This document shows, piece after piece, positions 34,121 to 48,300 of a stretch of 64,000 nucleotides of DNA (the first letter of the stretch is position 1; each line of letters begins with the position of its first letter). Below the pieces are notes generated by a model. That model was not told where the DNA came from, ran no database searches, and saw nothing but the letters and a program-made list of their open reading frames with translations. The position numbers and the translations under genes are program-made. This stretch comes from Copromyces sp. CBS 386.78 (taxonomy: Eukaryota; Ascomycota; Sordariomycetes; Sordariales; Sordariaceae), in contig MU839182.1 in assembly GCA_030685235.1 (NCBI GenBank), positions 62,001 to 126,000 on the forward strand, written 5' to 3'.

Positions 34121-36519
34121 ATCAGCTTTCTAAATTTTACTTAGGCGGATTATAAATACTTTATTTTTAAAATTGTCTAGGCTATAACTACTATTTATTA
34201 TATTATTATTTTCTTTATTAGTATAGTTAAATAAGAGTAAAATACTATTAAAGTAGTCCGTAGCCGTCTTTTAGGCTTCGGGCCGTAAATAGAATATTAA
34301 ATTTAAAAAGAATAATAGTAAATTATTTCCCTATATTTGTAACTTAATTTTTATTTTTACCTTTAAGCGGATACAATTATACTATTCTACTCTTAAAGTC
34401 TCCTACTTACTATATTAAGGAAGTCCGTATATAAGTTTAATAAGTACTATATTTAGTAATTATATATTAGTAAAGGCCATATAATTCCTTTTTTTATTGT
34501 AACGTTTATATAGTACAGTTAATAAGGTAGAATATAAGCGAATCGGTTATTAAAGAAGTAATTAAATATAATAGTCGTATAGAAATATTAGGAATAAATA
34601 ATAGAATTTATTATTTAAGTAACTTTTAGGGAGGAGCAACCTTCTTCCTTTAAGTTTTGGGAAGAGTAATTTTCTTCCTTTAAATCCCCGGCCTTTTATA
34701 ATTATTATATAATTTTATACATGCCTTTATAAATTCTATTAGAGGTAGAATATTTATAAATAATAGTGTAGGGCTATCCGTACCCTTATTAATTTTATTT
34801 ATTAGCGCTATTACTATTTGCGTTAACTATTATATTTTTAAGGATAATTCGGCTATTCCTTTTAATAATCCTCCTATTTTATATTCTAAAAATCTATTTT
34901 TGTATTCGCCTATCCGATTTTCTAATTCGGTTATATTATTACGGACCCTACTTATATTATTTCAGAATTTAATATTACATTTCTTTACCGAATCTAGCCT
35001 ACAGTTTATTTAATATAAATATCCTTCTATAAAGAATAATATTTGTATAAATTAATTATTGAAATAATAATAGGTAAAATTTAAATTAGCGGCGAAGTAT
35101 TCGAGATAGGCGAGAATCTTATCAGTTAATTTAATAGAAGTAGAGGCGGTAGAGGCGGTAGAGGCGGTAGGTTAATTGAATATAGAATTAAGTAGGGAAC
35201 CCCTTTTAAATTATTTTAGGGTTTATTAGTAAATTAATTAAATAATATAGCGGAGGGGGTAAAGTAATTTATTTAATTATTCTTTTATTATAAAGTATAA
35301 TTGATATAGGCGTTCTCCCGGGTAGTAGTTCTTAATTAATTCCGGTATATTATCCGATATATAAGTAGGTATAAATATATTTAGGCAGCTTCTACCCGTA
35401 TTTATTAGGATTATTATTTTTAAACCGAATGGAGGTACGTATAATATTTAATTATTATATAGACGAAGGTCGGTTAGGGATTAAAGTATAGTAATTATTA
35501 GATAAATTTACTTTATTAATTTTAATATATTATTAAAGTCTTATATAGATTGCTACTATAGTTTTACTAAATTGCGAATTTTAATTTCCAAATATATAAC
35601 CCGCTATAGGAATTTTAGCGACGAATAAAAGGTTTAAACTAGAATTTAAATAATTTTATCAATTTTATTAAAGAATCTTTTCGATTTATATTCGGTAATT
35701 TACTTAACCTAATATTTTTTTAAAATAATTTAAATAATCGGTATTATAAGTTCGTCTTCTTATAAATATTAATAATCGTTAATTAATATATTAAAGGCGC
35801 GCGGGTTGAAGTGAAGTTATATAAGGGTTGCCTTATAATTATCTATAGATAAAATAGCCGATTAATAAAGGGGTGTAGAAGTCGATTCTATAATAGTAAA
35901 TATAAAAGGGTTTAGGATAATATTTTAAAATAATGCGTCTTCGAATAAAGGGAGGTTAGAAGTAAACTTAGCGGATATTTATACTTTTGTAATATGGATT
36001 TTAATTTTAAATAAAAGTTAATATTTAATAGATTCGGAAATTAAAGGTATAAAAAGGAGGTCGTTCGAATTTAATAGTAGGGGGTCTTTTTTTTATATAA
36101 ATAAATTAAATTAATATAAGTACGAAATTAGTTTAGGATAGTTAATAATATATATTAAAGGATATATATAATTATTGAACGGTTTATAAACTTTATATAA
36201 AGCTTTTTCCTCCTTATTCTACTTAATTTCTTCTATTTCAATTTCTGCCTCTTTATTATCCTTTTACCCTTTTAATTATTTTTCTATTTTATACTTCCTT
36301 TTATATTTTGTATTAGGCTTTATCTTTTTCGGTAATGGTTATTTTTCTTCTATTAATAGAATTGAATCCGGTAAAACTTATATTAGTTAATAGAATTTAA
36401 TATAAGGGATAAGGAGGGGAAAGTATTATATTTCGGACTACTTCCTTTTTTTAATAGCGCTATAAATATTAGGCCTAGTATTAGGTAAGGGTATAATTAT
36501 TATAATAGTAAATTATCCT

Positions 36520-36960
36520 TCTCTATATTAGTTTTCTTAGTAAATTTATTTACGAAACGAATTAAAATTAAAAATTAGGGTCCGTTCGAAATACGCTTTC
36601 GATATTGAATATTAAATTTATTTAATATATAAAGGCTAAAATTAATAAATTAGGGATTTAACGTTCGTAAATTGTAAACGAATGGTAGCCGTAGGTTATA
36701 TTTAAATATATAGTAGAAATAGGGTATAATAGTAGGTTTTTTTTTTTTATATTAGTATTATTAGTAAACCTATTTATAAAACGAATTAAAATTAATAATT
36801 AGGGTCCGTTCGAAATATATTTTTAATACCGAAGGTTAGATTTATTTAATATATAAAGATTAAAATTAATAAATTAGGGATTTAATGTTCGTAAGTTGCA
36901 AACGAACGGTAGTTATCGGTTGTATTTAAATATATAGTAGAAGTAGTATAATAAAGAGTG
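36520..36960 (+). repeat. Direct duplication of about 205-215 bp
   Basis: Two copies, about 36,535-36,735 and 36,765-36,960, share AATTAGGGTCCGTTCGAAAT, later AATAAATTAGGGATTTAA and AAATATATAGTAGAA. They differ mainly by transitions. The function is unknown. Confidence 0.75.
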
Positions 36961-37127
36961 GTAATAAATATTAAAGTAGGAAGGGTGAATAATATTTAGA
37001 AAAACCCGATATAATTAATATCAGGAATAAAATAGGAGAATAAAGGGGGTAAATTCTATTAATTGTTTAAATAGGTTAAGTTTTATTTTAAGGATATTTT
37101 AATCGAGGGTATTAGAAATGAAATAGG

Positions 37128-37372
37128 TGTCACAGGCATTGCCTGCTCCTTATAGATAGATAGATAGGGGTACTATACTACATTAGTGCAGCCAGCTGAG
37201 TACAGCTGTCTGAGTACAGCACAACTAGCACGTATAGTACCGCCTTGTAGACCTATGGCCACAGGGCTCTACACTATGCCCTATATAGTTCTCGTATATA
37301 TATAGGTTCTTCTTCTAATTCCTCGCACAATAATCAACATCTTACCTTAGTGCTTGCTCGCGTCCTATAATA
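37128..37372 (+). repeat. Retrotransposon 2 LTR (5' LTR)
   Basis: 245 bp starting TGTCACAGGC. It matches 45,059-45,303 at the same length, with mainly transition differences, and is the less mutated copy at its start. Confidence 0.92.
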
Positions 37373-40300
37373 CTTTATTATACCTAACCTCGCGTTAATG
37401 CGCAATAAATAATCTTAGTAAAAATTAAGCCTAGTAGAAGATTAGTAGTAGTTTAGTTCTTACGAACTTTATTTCGAGGCGAAATCGTACAATCGCCGAT
37501 ATAAAATTAAGAACCCCAACGATTAAAATATCGAACCCAAAAACAATAAACAAGTACTAGAGCTTTTAAAATAACGAAGGCGTAAATATCGTACCGTACA
37601 ATACGGTAGAAATATCTCTCTTTTAATAAGCGTTATCCAATTATTTAAAAAAGTATAATTAAAATAACTAGCAATCCAATGGGTAACAACGTACGTCGAA
37701 TTAATTTTATTACGGTTTTCCCCTCCCTTTTAAAAGGATATGATATATTGCTAAAAGTCTATAGTAGTAATCCTAACGGCCTTATAATCTTCCTAAATTT
37801 TATTAATAAAATTTGTAGTTATAAGGAAGTTATAAAGTTATTCTATTACTTTAATAGAAAGATTAATACTTTTAATAAGTAGGTAAAGGAGGAGTAGGTT
37901 TATTATATTAAATTTGAAAATAACGTTAAATCCTTCGTTAATAAAATATAAGGAAAGGAGAAATAGTAGAAGATGGCGGAAGAATAATTAAAGAATTAGA
38001 TTAATTAATTTAATAAAACTAAGAAGTAATTCGTATAGTAAATCCAATCCCTATAGCTATAATATAACTAAATTATCGCTAAGAATATATTTCTCTACTA
38101 AAAAGTATTAAACTTTATTTAAAAAAAGACTAATTTCTAAAAAAAGTTCGATAATACTATTTAAAATAATAAAGAGGATTATTAAAGCCTCTTTAAATTT
38201 AATAAGATAATTAATAATAATATTGAACTATATAGAATAGAATTAAAGAAGGTATTAGAAAATCTTAATACTTTATATATTATAAATAAAATCGTTAGCG
38301 AGGAATTTACTTAGGTATAAGAGGAGATTAAGAATTTTTAAATTCGCTTCCGTTTGGCGGAAGAAAATAAAATTATTATAGAGAATAATATTAGCAGCCT
38401 TAGAGGATTGGGTATAGGTATTGGTGGCGGCTCCGGTAGTATAAGCGGCGGCCTTAGCGGTAGCGGCCTTAGAGGATTGGGTATAGGAACCGGCTTTAGT
38501 TCCGGTAGTATAGGCGGCGGTCTTAGTAATAATAACTTTAGAGGATCGAGTAAGGGAAGCGGCTTTAGTTATGACGAAGCGGGCGGTAGTCCTGGAAGCG
38601 GAAGATTTAGTTATTATAACAGTCTTGGCGGCCCCCTTAGTAGCCCCGGCGGTTTTAGCGGTTTTAAAGGCCCCGGCGGTCCTAACGGTCCCGGCGGTCC
38701 TTACCCCCCCGCTACAATTCCTACCCCTATACTATATTATTATTATAAGGTACTCTATAAGGACTTAAAGCGGTTTAAGGGCGAGGAGATAAATACAATT
38801 AAACGCTATAATACCTATAATACTTAGAATTTAAAAATCCGTAATCGTTAGATTATTAATAATTATAAATTTTCTAACAAAATAGCGAAATTGCTCTATA
38901 CTATATCCTACCTAGGAGGCGAAGTAAAAATTAATATTATAGAGTATTAGAAGGCGATTCTTAATAACCCCAAGTACTCTATCCTCTAAAAATAGTAAAT
39001 AAGCGAGGAATTCTTAGTATACTTAGATAATTACTATATATAGGGCGATATTGTACAAATCGCCGAGAATTTACTATTATAATTTAAGTAAACCGGTAAG
39101 TAGTCTAACTATAAAAACTTTAAGGCCCAATTTATTATTTTAGCTAACTATTATAATTATAATATAGTTACTAAAATCCGTCTTCTTTATTAGAAGGTTT
39201 TTAAATCTTTAGCGGATTCGGTTTTATATTATTATATTTAACCCGTTTATAACGATTTTAAAGGATAGTACAAATTATTTAAAGGTATTTCTAAAGCTTA
39301 TACTAGAGTAGCCTTCTATAATAATACTATTTAAGGTACTTAAAATAGTAATAAAGGTAGTAGTAATAGTAATATTAGTATTAGCGGTAATAGTAAGGAC
39401 CCTAATACTATAGATTTAGACCGCGTTAAGTTTACCAAAATTTATAAGAACGTTCTATAAGAGTATTATAATAAGGATTTCTATATAAATTGTAGTAAGG
39501 GCAAATATTTGGCCTACGAGTATAAGAGCTAGACTAATTATAGTAATAAGGGAAAATAAACTAATTGTACTAGTTTGGGCATTATAATATATAAGTACGC
39601 TAGTACGGGTACCTTAATTATTAACTGCGCTATAACGGATACGGCTAACTTAGCGGCTCCGGCCGCTCTAGCCTAATAAGGAAATAGAGAACCCTAAGGC
39701 TAAATTATATTTAAGGGTATTCGGCAAAGATATAAAGGAGGATAAAGATAAAGGTAAACAAATTAGACGTTTATATAGTTAATTATTAGAGGATAGAACC
39801 GTTTAAATTAAATAGTTTAAAATTCTATAGGCAGAATATAATTTTACTATCTATATATCTTTAGTATCCCTAGTATAATAATAAGATAGAATATATATTA
39901 CTAATCGATTTTAGATATTTAGGCAAAACTTTTATAAATTGATTTTTCGTAGAGAAAGCTTATTTAAAATTTAAATCTTTAGAGAAGCCCTGGCCGTTAT
40001 ATTTAGCCGATAGTAATTTTAAAAAATAAGTAGATTAATACGTTAAAATAATAATACGGATTAGTAATTATAAAGAGATTATTAAATTCTTCGTAATTAA
40101 TTTAATAGTAAATTACCTAGTAATTTTAGGCTAATTATAGTTATAGTTCTATAATTTAAATATTAATTGGGTAACTAATAAGATTATTTGGAATATAGCT
40201 TATATAAGTATTTATATATTTTAACTTTTAGAAGTAGTAGTAATCCTAAATATTATTTTTAATAAAACTAGGAGCGAATCCGTTTTTAAAGAAATTAAAA

Positions 40301-43300
40301 GTAGATCTATCTTTAAAAAAACTAAAAGCGGATTTAATAACGATTTTAATTTTAATAAAAACGAATATTTCTTAATGTAAGTAATTAATATAACGGAAGT
40401 TCCTAAAGGTAGTTAGGTTATAATAATAGAGCCCTTAATTTCTCTAATATATATAAAAAGGTTTAAAGAACTTTTTAACCCTATAGGGAAATTAACGCTA
40501 GAGAAAATCAAAACAAAAATATAGATTATTAGTAGATAAAAGATCTAGATAATACAACGGTTAGAACGAGTAAAATGTACGTTTTTTTAATAATTCGAAT
40601 TAATAATTAATATAATAGCCTTAAATCTTTTAAATATTAAATTAATTAATATAAAAACCTTTATATTTAATATACGAATAAAGGGCGTTAAAGTTAATTC
40701 TATTATATAGGTAGAATTCTAAGAAGTGTAGAAAGAAAAGAAAATAATTATTTTAATGTTATTTCTATCCGAAAATGTATGGAAGGATATTATATAAGGA
40801 AGGGGAGAATTATATAAACCTTATTTTAAGAATTTTAAAGTATATGAATTTATTGACTTTTATAAAGTAGAAATTACGAGTAAGAGTAAGGGAAAGTAGG
40901 CCTTCCAGCTTGGCGAGTCCGCGAAGGAATACGTTAATTGTATATATACGTTGAAAATAATAGACGGTAAGCCCTAGAAACCGGCCGAAAGGTAGGAGTA
41001 GAAGTTAACCCCTTTGACTGAAATTAATAAAATCTACGGTATTATAAAGGAAGATGTTTAAAAATTTATAGATAAAGCTATTCGGCTAAAATATACCCTA
41101 AAAGAAGTAAAAGTATAGTTCTTAAACGAATATAAGGATTTTTTTTACGTTATTAACCTACGGGATACCGACGTAATACCCGAATACCGTTCTTATAATT
41201 ATAAGATCGAATTGAAATTAAAGGTAGAATTTCTACCCTATTTTAGAGTACGACCGATATTATTATAAGAGTTTAAGGTTATTAAATAATAGTTAGATAA
41301 TAATTTGGCGAAGGGATTTATTAAGCTATTTACCTCTAACGTCGCCTCGCTAGTTTTACTAGCCCGCAAATTAGGTAGTAGCGTACGGATTTATGTAGAT
41401 TATAGAAGTATTAATAAGATTTTATTAAAAAATAAATATCCGTTACCTTTAATTAAAGAAACCTTAGATGCTATTTACCGAGTTAAGTAGTTTACGAAAG
41501 TAAATATTATCGCTGCTTTTAATAGATTACGTATAATTAAAGGATATAAATAGTTAACCGTTTTTATTATAAAGTTTAGCCTTTACGAATTATTAGTTTA
41601 TCCGTTCGGTTTATTAAGGGCTTTAACCTTATTTTAGAACTTTATTAATAATATTTTATATAATATTCTAAATATTTATATAACAGTATACTTTAACGAC
41701 GTCCTAATTTTCTTAAAAATATACAAAGAATACGTTAAGTATATTAAGGAAGTTTTATAACGCCTAATTAACGTAAGTTTGTAAATTGATATTAATAAGT
41801 GCGAATTTTATATTTAACGGACTAAGTATCTAAGTTTTATTATTACCCCTAAGGGTATTAAAATAGATTTAGAAAAGGTAGAGGCTATTACTAAATAGGA
41901 AGTATTTATAATAAAAAAATAATTATAATGTTTTTTAAGTTTTACTGACTTCTATAGGAGGTTTATTGCTAATTTTTTACGTATAGGCAAGCTATTATAC
42001 GAGTTAATAAAGAAAATAATAGATTAGAAGTAGAATAAAGAGTATAATAACGCCTTTAAGGCTTTGAAAACGGCTTTTATAACTGTATTAATTTTAAAGA
42101 TTTATAATTAGGAGAAACCGACCGTTATTAAAGTTGACGCCTCTAATTGGTTAATAGGCGGTATACTATTATAGTTGTACGACGGTGAACTATACCTAAT
42201 CGCCTACTTTTCGGCTAAGTATTCTATAGTAGAATATAATTATAATATTTATAATAAGGAATTGCTAGCCGTTATTAAAGTGTTAGAAGAATAAAAACCC
42301 GAATTAGAAGGCGCCGTTTAACCTTTTAAAATTATTATAAATTATAAGAACCTTAAGACTTTTAATATTATAAAAAAGCTTATACTTAAGTATATAAGGT
42401 AGTCCGAATTTTTATCCAAATTTAATTTTATAATTAAATATCGGCCGGAATTAATTAACGTTAGGTTTAATATTCTTAACTATAAACTAAAGTATATATT
42501 AAGGGATATAGAGGACGATAGGTTAAAGGTAAAGTAGAAGCTGTTTATCGATCTATTATACTTTAATAAAAATTTATTCGAATTAATAGATATAAATAGT
42601 AAAAGTTTTATAATAAACGTTATATTAAATATAAGAGCGCTACTTATAGTCTATACCTTAGAAGATAGTTTTTAAAATAACGAGCATAGATTAGGTATTT
42701 ATACGGATAATTTAGTAGACCGGGCTTACGCCAATTCCCCTATAATAGCGGACATTAGGAAAATTATTAAATTAAGCGATTATTAGCCAAAATACTTGAA
42801 GAAAATACTAAAAATCCCTTTCGCCGAATATTATATAATTAACGATAGGGTAATATTTAGAGATAGGTTAGTAATACCCCCCGATAATAAAGCGGTCTAA
42901 TTAGAGTTAATCTATCGTATTTATACTTCGGTATAAGGTGGCTATCTTAAGAAGGATAAAACGGTAGTACTAATATACCGCTACTTTTAGTTAAGGATAG
43001 TAGTTGTAGTAAATATTTACTATAAAAGGTATATACTTTATAGTAAAATTAAAGCTATTAGGATATCACTAGTAAATTTCTTTAAACCTTTACTTATTCC
43101 TAATACCCTATAGCGCAATATTTCTATCGACTACGTAACTCTATTCCTTAAATTATAGTAGGTAAGTAGAAGGGCGGAGTACAAATACGTATTAATTATA
43201 GTAGATAGGCTAATTAAAATAAAGTATTTTATCCTAATAAAAGGGTTAATAACGGAAGAATTAGTAGAAAAGTTTATTAACCGCATTTATATTCTTTATA

Positions 43301-45058
43301 GTCTTCTAAATACCGTAATTTCGAATAGAGGTATCTAATTCGTTTCGGCCTTTTAAAAATAGTTATCCTTATAGCTAGGCATTAAATTAAAATATTCTAC
43401 ACTTTATTATAAAGAAATTAATAGATAAATAGAAAAGATTAATATAGAATTAGAATAATACTTATAAATTTTTATTAATTGGGCACAAGACGATTAGGTA
43501 AATTGGCTACCTTTGGCTAAATTCTAAGGCAATAACCTTAAATTGGTATTAATAGGAATAACCCCGTTCTTCGCTAATTATAGTTTTTACCCTCGTATAG
43601 GGATAGAACTATCTATACCGTTCCCCCTAAATATAATAAAAGTATAGAAGAAATAGATCTTTAATACTAATTAATTAGTATTATAGTTTAAAGAAATTTA
43701 GAACTTCGTTAAAACTTCTTCTTTGTAAGTATAAATAAAGTATAAGGTAGCGGCGAACGAAAACCGTACTAACGTATTTAAATATAAGGTTAAGGATAAA
43801 GTTATACTTAATATAGTTAATTATATAATTAGTAGGCTGTACGATAAATTGGCGCTACGTTTTGAAGGACTTTTTCGTATTATAAAAGTTAGCTTACATA
43901 CGGTAAAGTTAGCCTTGCTTAGCAATATAAAGGTTATTTATATTATTAATATATTTAAGGTTAAACTGTACGTTAAAAGTTTACCGGGCTAGAAAAATTT
44001 AATAATTAACGTTAAAGTTAACGAAGGTATAGTGGTTACTAGAACCGACGACTTCGAAGAGGATAAGCGTTAGGAGTTCGAAGAATTCTTAAATTATTAA
44101 AAGATTGAAGAACGTTAATATTATTTAGTAAAATAATTTTACCACCCCCTAAACTAGTAACCAACGGCCAATTTCGATAACTACTAGGAGGTAATCTAGG
44201 ACTTTTATAAAAGGCGGCTAGAATTAGGGCTACTATATATCAATTTTAGGAAGGGATTTAAAGCTTAGCTAAAGGTAAAGACTTTATTTAATAACGAAGG
44301 AACTAGAATTAAAGTATTACCTTTTCTAATCCCCGTTAAAGTACTACTTTTTCTAATCTCCGTTACAGCCGCCCTAGAAGTAAATAATTAGTAAGTTTAG
44401 CAAAATATAAGGTTAAATAATAAATAAAGTAAACGGATATAAAAAATAAGGAATTTAATAACGGCTTATTCTATATATCCTAACCGAATTACCTTATAAA
44501 TACCCTACTATAATAGTAAGGGCACCGTTAATAATAACCGGGAGATAATACGTCTTATAACGTACCTACGTCTCCTACCCCTAATACTTTACCCCCCTAG
44601 CCAACAGTTAAAGCCTATACAGTCAAAATTTTATATTGCAGTTAGTAGGGAAGGGGGAAATAATTATAAAATAGAGAAAAATAATTATAGTAATTATAAC
44701 GAAATTCGAATAGAAGGCTTCTATAATTTATAATACTAATAAGGATATAAGCGTCCCTATATATTACTATACTACGGGCGTCCTTATAGTACTCCCTATT
44801 GGGGGTTAGTAATAGTAAGGTATAGATAGGAAGCTTATAAGACGATTAGGAATATTTTAAACTTATTTAGGATTGTTTAGGGTAATAATCGAGTGATCTT
44901 TACGAAAGGGGTATATTTAGTAATATTTTAATTAATATTCAACCCTTTAATAGGAGGCTTGGCGCTAAGCGTTTACCCGCCTTGGTAGGCCCTACTTTAT
45001 AGATATTAATAGTTTTTAAACGGTTTTGAAGCCGGGAATTAATTTAGGAGGGGAGTAA

Positions 45059-45303
45059 TATTATAAGTATTGCCTGCTCCTTATAAATAGATAGATAGGG
45101 GTGCTATACTACATTAGTATAGTTAACTGAATGTAGCTATTTGAATATAGTACAGCTAGTACGTATAGTGCCGCCCTGTAGACCTATAGCCACAGGGCTC
45201 TATACTATACCCTATATAGTTCTCGTATACGCACAGGTTCCTCTTCTAGTTCCTCGTACAACAATTAACATCTTACCTTAGTGCTTGCTCGCGCTCCATA
45301 ATA
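45059..45303 (+). repeat. Retrotransposon 2 LTR (3' LTR)
   Basis: 245 bp. Its first bases, TATTATAAGT, are what RIP would make from TGTCACAGGC. It ends CCATAATA, directly before the ATAGG duplication. Confidence 0.92.
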
Positions 45304-45308
45304 ATAGG

Positions 45309-48300
45309 GTTATATTTGGGAAGGCGGTAAGTAATTTAAATAGGCGAATAGATTTTATAATATATAATAATATTTAAATTTATTTAGGATATTATAATAT
45401 CCTCGTTTAACCTTCTACTATATAAAATATTTATTTAATTACTAGTATAATATTTAATTACGCCCGCTATTTTAATAGTTTATTCGCAGGATATTGGATT
45501 GTAGAAGCGAACGAATATATAAAGTCGGTAAGTAGATTACGGCGGTGCAGTCTAGTAAAATTGGGTACGCTAAAGTATTTATTTACAGAATATTTATTTG
45601 CTGAACGGGGAAGTTAAATAATAATTAATTTCTATAATTAAGCGAATAAATAGTATAATTACTATAGTAATCTAGTTTATACGAGTTTGTACTTTTATGC
45701 GGTAATATATAAAGATTTTAAAAGAGTAATTTCCGGGTATTTAATAATATAGGGTTTAAAGAAGTAGTAAGTTAATAGTTTTTTAATAGCGTATTCGTAT
45801 TTAATATATTTTTTATTTTAATTATAATATTTTAAGTTATAGGCTTACTATAGTTAATAAATTCAGATATATAAATATAGTCCGCCCCTATTTTTAAAGA
45901 AAATAAATTGAAATTCCCGAAACCGTAGAGAAAAAAGCTAATATAACGTTAAATATCGATTAATAATACTAATAAAGCTATACCTTTCCTATTAAATATA
46001 GTAGTAAAATATTAAAAATTAGAATAATAGTCCTAATAAAAGTATTTCGCCGCCGAATTTAAAATAGTAAAATAATCCTTTAATTACACTTATAATTAGG
46101 TAGAAAATGTATAGAATAATACCCGTTCACCTTTAAATATTTAATTAAATAAATTATGTAATTTTATATTGAATATTCTAATATATATATTAAAAGCGGT
46201 AAAAATATTTTTAATAGTATTAAAGGACTTCGGATCGGCTCTTACGCCTTTTATCCACCTTAATTTTATAATATAATTATAATAATGGAAATAAGGATAA
46301 TAGTAGCCTATAGGCTAAGAAATTAATTTTCAACCCTATCCTAAGAATAGAGAGTATATTAAATTTTAATTAATATAATCCGGTTAATTCGTTTTATATA
46401 TATAACTTATATAGCTAAACTAATCTATTCTAGAAGTTTAGGGGGTATTCGGGTATTTTTATAAGCGGTTAATTTATATTCTTATAATTTAATAGAAAGA
46501 AGCCCTTCGAAATACCTATATTATACCCCTACCTTTCGGTTATTCGCCGTTTAAAATAGAAATAGAAGAAAATAAAGAACTAATAATTCAAACGGGACCT
46601 TTAGGAGCCGGTAAAGTTAGAAAGCTTTCGTCCTATAAATTAGGGATTTAATATTGTATCCGTATTAATTCTCGGGCTATATTTATATTTATACTGATAT
46701 ACCCGGCTTTCTTTTAATAATTACGTTTTAATAGGCCTAGCCAATTCTTACAAATTATTTATAATAATTTTATAGTAGCGTTAATATATAGTTTAATTCT
46801 CTTAAATTATTTGCCGATAAAGTCATTTAATTATAAGGAAATAAGGGTAACGCTATTAAGTACTTAAAACGTTCTAAGCCTTAATTTCTCTATTATAATA
46901 GAATTAATCGAGACTTTAAAATATTCTATACTTTATAGATCGTTAAAAATCGATTTTATAGGACTGGCGCTGATAATAAGGTTTTAATTATAGTATTATA
47001 TTTTACTATTTATTAATTTAATAAAATAATATAACCCTTTTTATTTATTATATTTAATAGACTTATCCGAACGTCTTTTATTTAGCCGATATAACCAATT
47101 ATTTTAAATATAATCCCTAACGTCTTTTTAAAGTATTTAATAATATTCTTTTATCTTATTTATCTATTATTATTACGTAAAAATAATATCGATGCGAATT
47201 ATTTAAAAAACGGTTTTATATATTAAGAGCGCTTTATAATCTTTAATAACAGTTAAGGCGGGAATAATAATATTCGTTAAAATTATTTTTAAATTTAAAT
47301 TTATATTATAGCCGCCTAAATTAATTAATAAAATATACGTATTAGGATTATAGTTTAGGGCGCGAATAGTAACGTTGCGAAATTTTTTAAGAGAAAATAA
47401 TAATTTCCCTTCCTTCTTTAAACTATCCTTAACGAACTTTAATATAGCATTAATTTTAAAATTCTTAGTTTCGGATTTAAATTCCTTTTTATCCTAGGAG
47501 CCAGTACGCTCTTTCGTAGGGTAGTTACCTAGGGGCAATAACGTACTTTAGAATAAATTTAATAAGGAAGTATTATAGGAATAATACGTAATACGGAATA
47601 TTATTACTAAATATTATATACTTTATATTTAATAACCCCGAACTTTATTAAGGGTAAAACGCATTTTTATTATCCGAATTAGAATTTATTATTATTATAG
47701 CTACGCCGTCTAAATTCTCTTCGCAATAAGATAGGGAAATTTTAATAATTTATATATTTTCTACTTTAAGGACTTTAAATATTTAATTAATATAATATCT
47801 ATTATATATTTTTAATATAAAAGAGTACTTTATTTACATTAGTACTATTAAATAAATATTCGGGGGGTGCGGTACGCGGGAATATTATTTACCCCTTTTA
47901 TAAATTACGCTCTTATATATTATACGCCCCGAATAAAATAATTAATTTAAGACGGCTAATATTATATTTACGAAGATTAAAATTAGTAGGGGATTAAAAA
48001 ATATTATAAGTAGAGAAAAATTAAATAGGTTATTCCTATTAATATAATTATTATTCTAGCGGTAATTTAATTGGTAAAATAAATTAATTAGCCCTCTTTT
48101 AAAAATACCCTAAAAATTACGGGAACCGGGGTAAAAGTAGGAGCCGAAGCGAATACCGAAATTAGTAATTATTAAATAGTAAGTTGAAGTATAATAATAC
48201 GTTACTAATTTAAATTTAATACGTATTTTTTTTTTTACTTTCTTTTTTTTACTTTTACTCTATATCTCTTAGAAATAATATCCTATCATTTATAAATAGT

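Larger units (their letters stand above)
31714..37122. other. MULE interior between the two retrotransposons
   Basis: AT-rich and RIP-degraded. Two stretches have a preferred plus-strand frame with fewer stops than expected (32,200-32,790 and 33,430-34,120, listed separately). A 34-bp direct repeat with AAGTATTTAAGCGGATATA lies at about 33,333-33,410. AGAGGCGGT is repeated three times near 35,142. From 35,060 to 36,500 several frames stay partly open, but I cannot choose between them. Confidence 0.45.
37128..45303 (+). mobile_element. Ty3/gypsy LTR retrotransposon 2 with chromodomain, RIP-mutated, nested in the MULE
   Basis: An 8,176-bp element with 245-bp LTRs (37,128-37,372 and 45,059-45,303) and a perfect 5-bp duplication, ATAGG, at 37,123-37,127 and 45,304-45,308. 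Domains in plus order: gag with a Gly-rich segment and a degenerate CCHC knuckle near 39,490; reverse transcriptase at about 41,290-41,930 with YVDYRSINKILLKNKYPLPL and VYFNDVLIF; RNase H with EYNYNIYNKELLAV near 42,230; integrase at about 42,870-43,650; and a C-terminal chromodomain near 44,070-44,210 (YYLVK and NYQEVIQDF). This order is that of a chromovirus-type Ty3/gypsy element. Stops at former Gln and Trp codons inactivate it. A polypurine tract, GGAGGGGAGTAA, precedes the right LTR. Confidence 0.93.

Noticed and set aside
38354..38827. Glycine-rich plus-strand frame
   Set aside because: It is an open remnant of the gag region of retrotransposon 2.
41305..41490. Short frame with YVDYRSINK
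   Set aside because: It is the least damaged part of reverse transcriptase in retrotransposon 2, not an independent gene.
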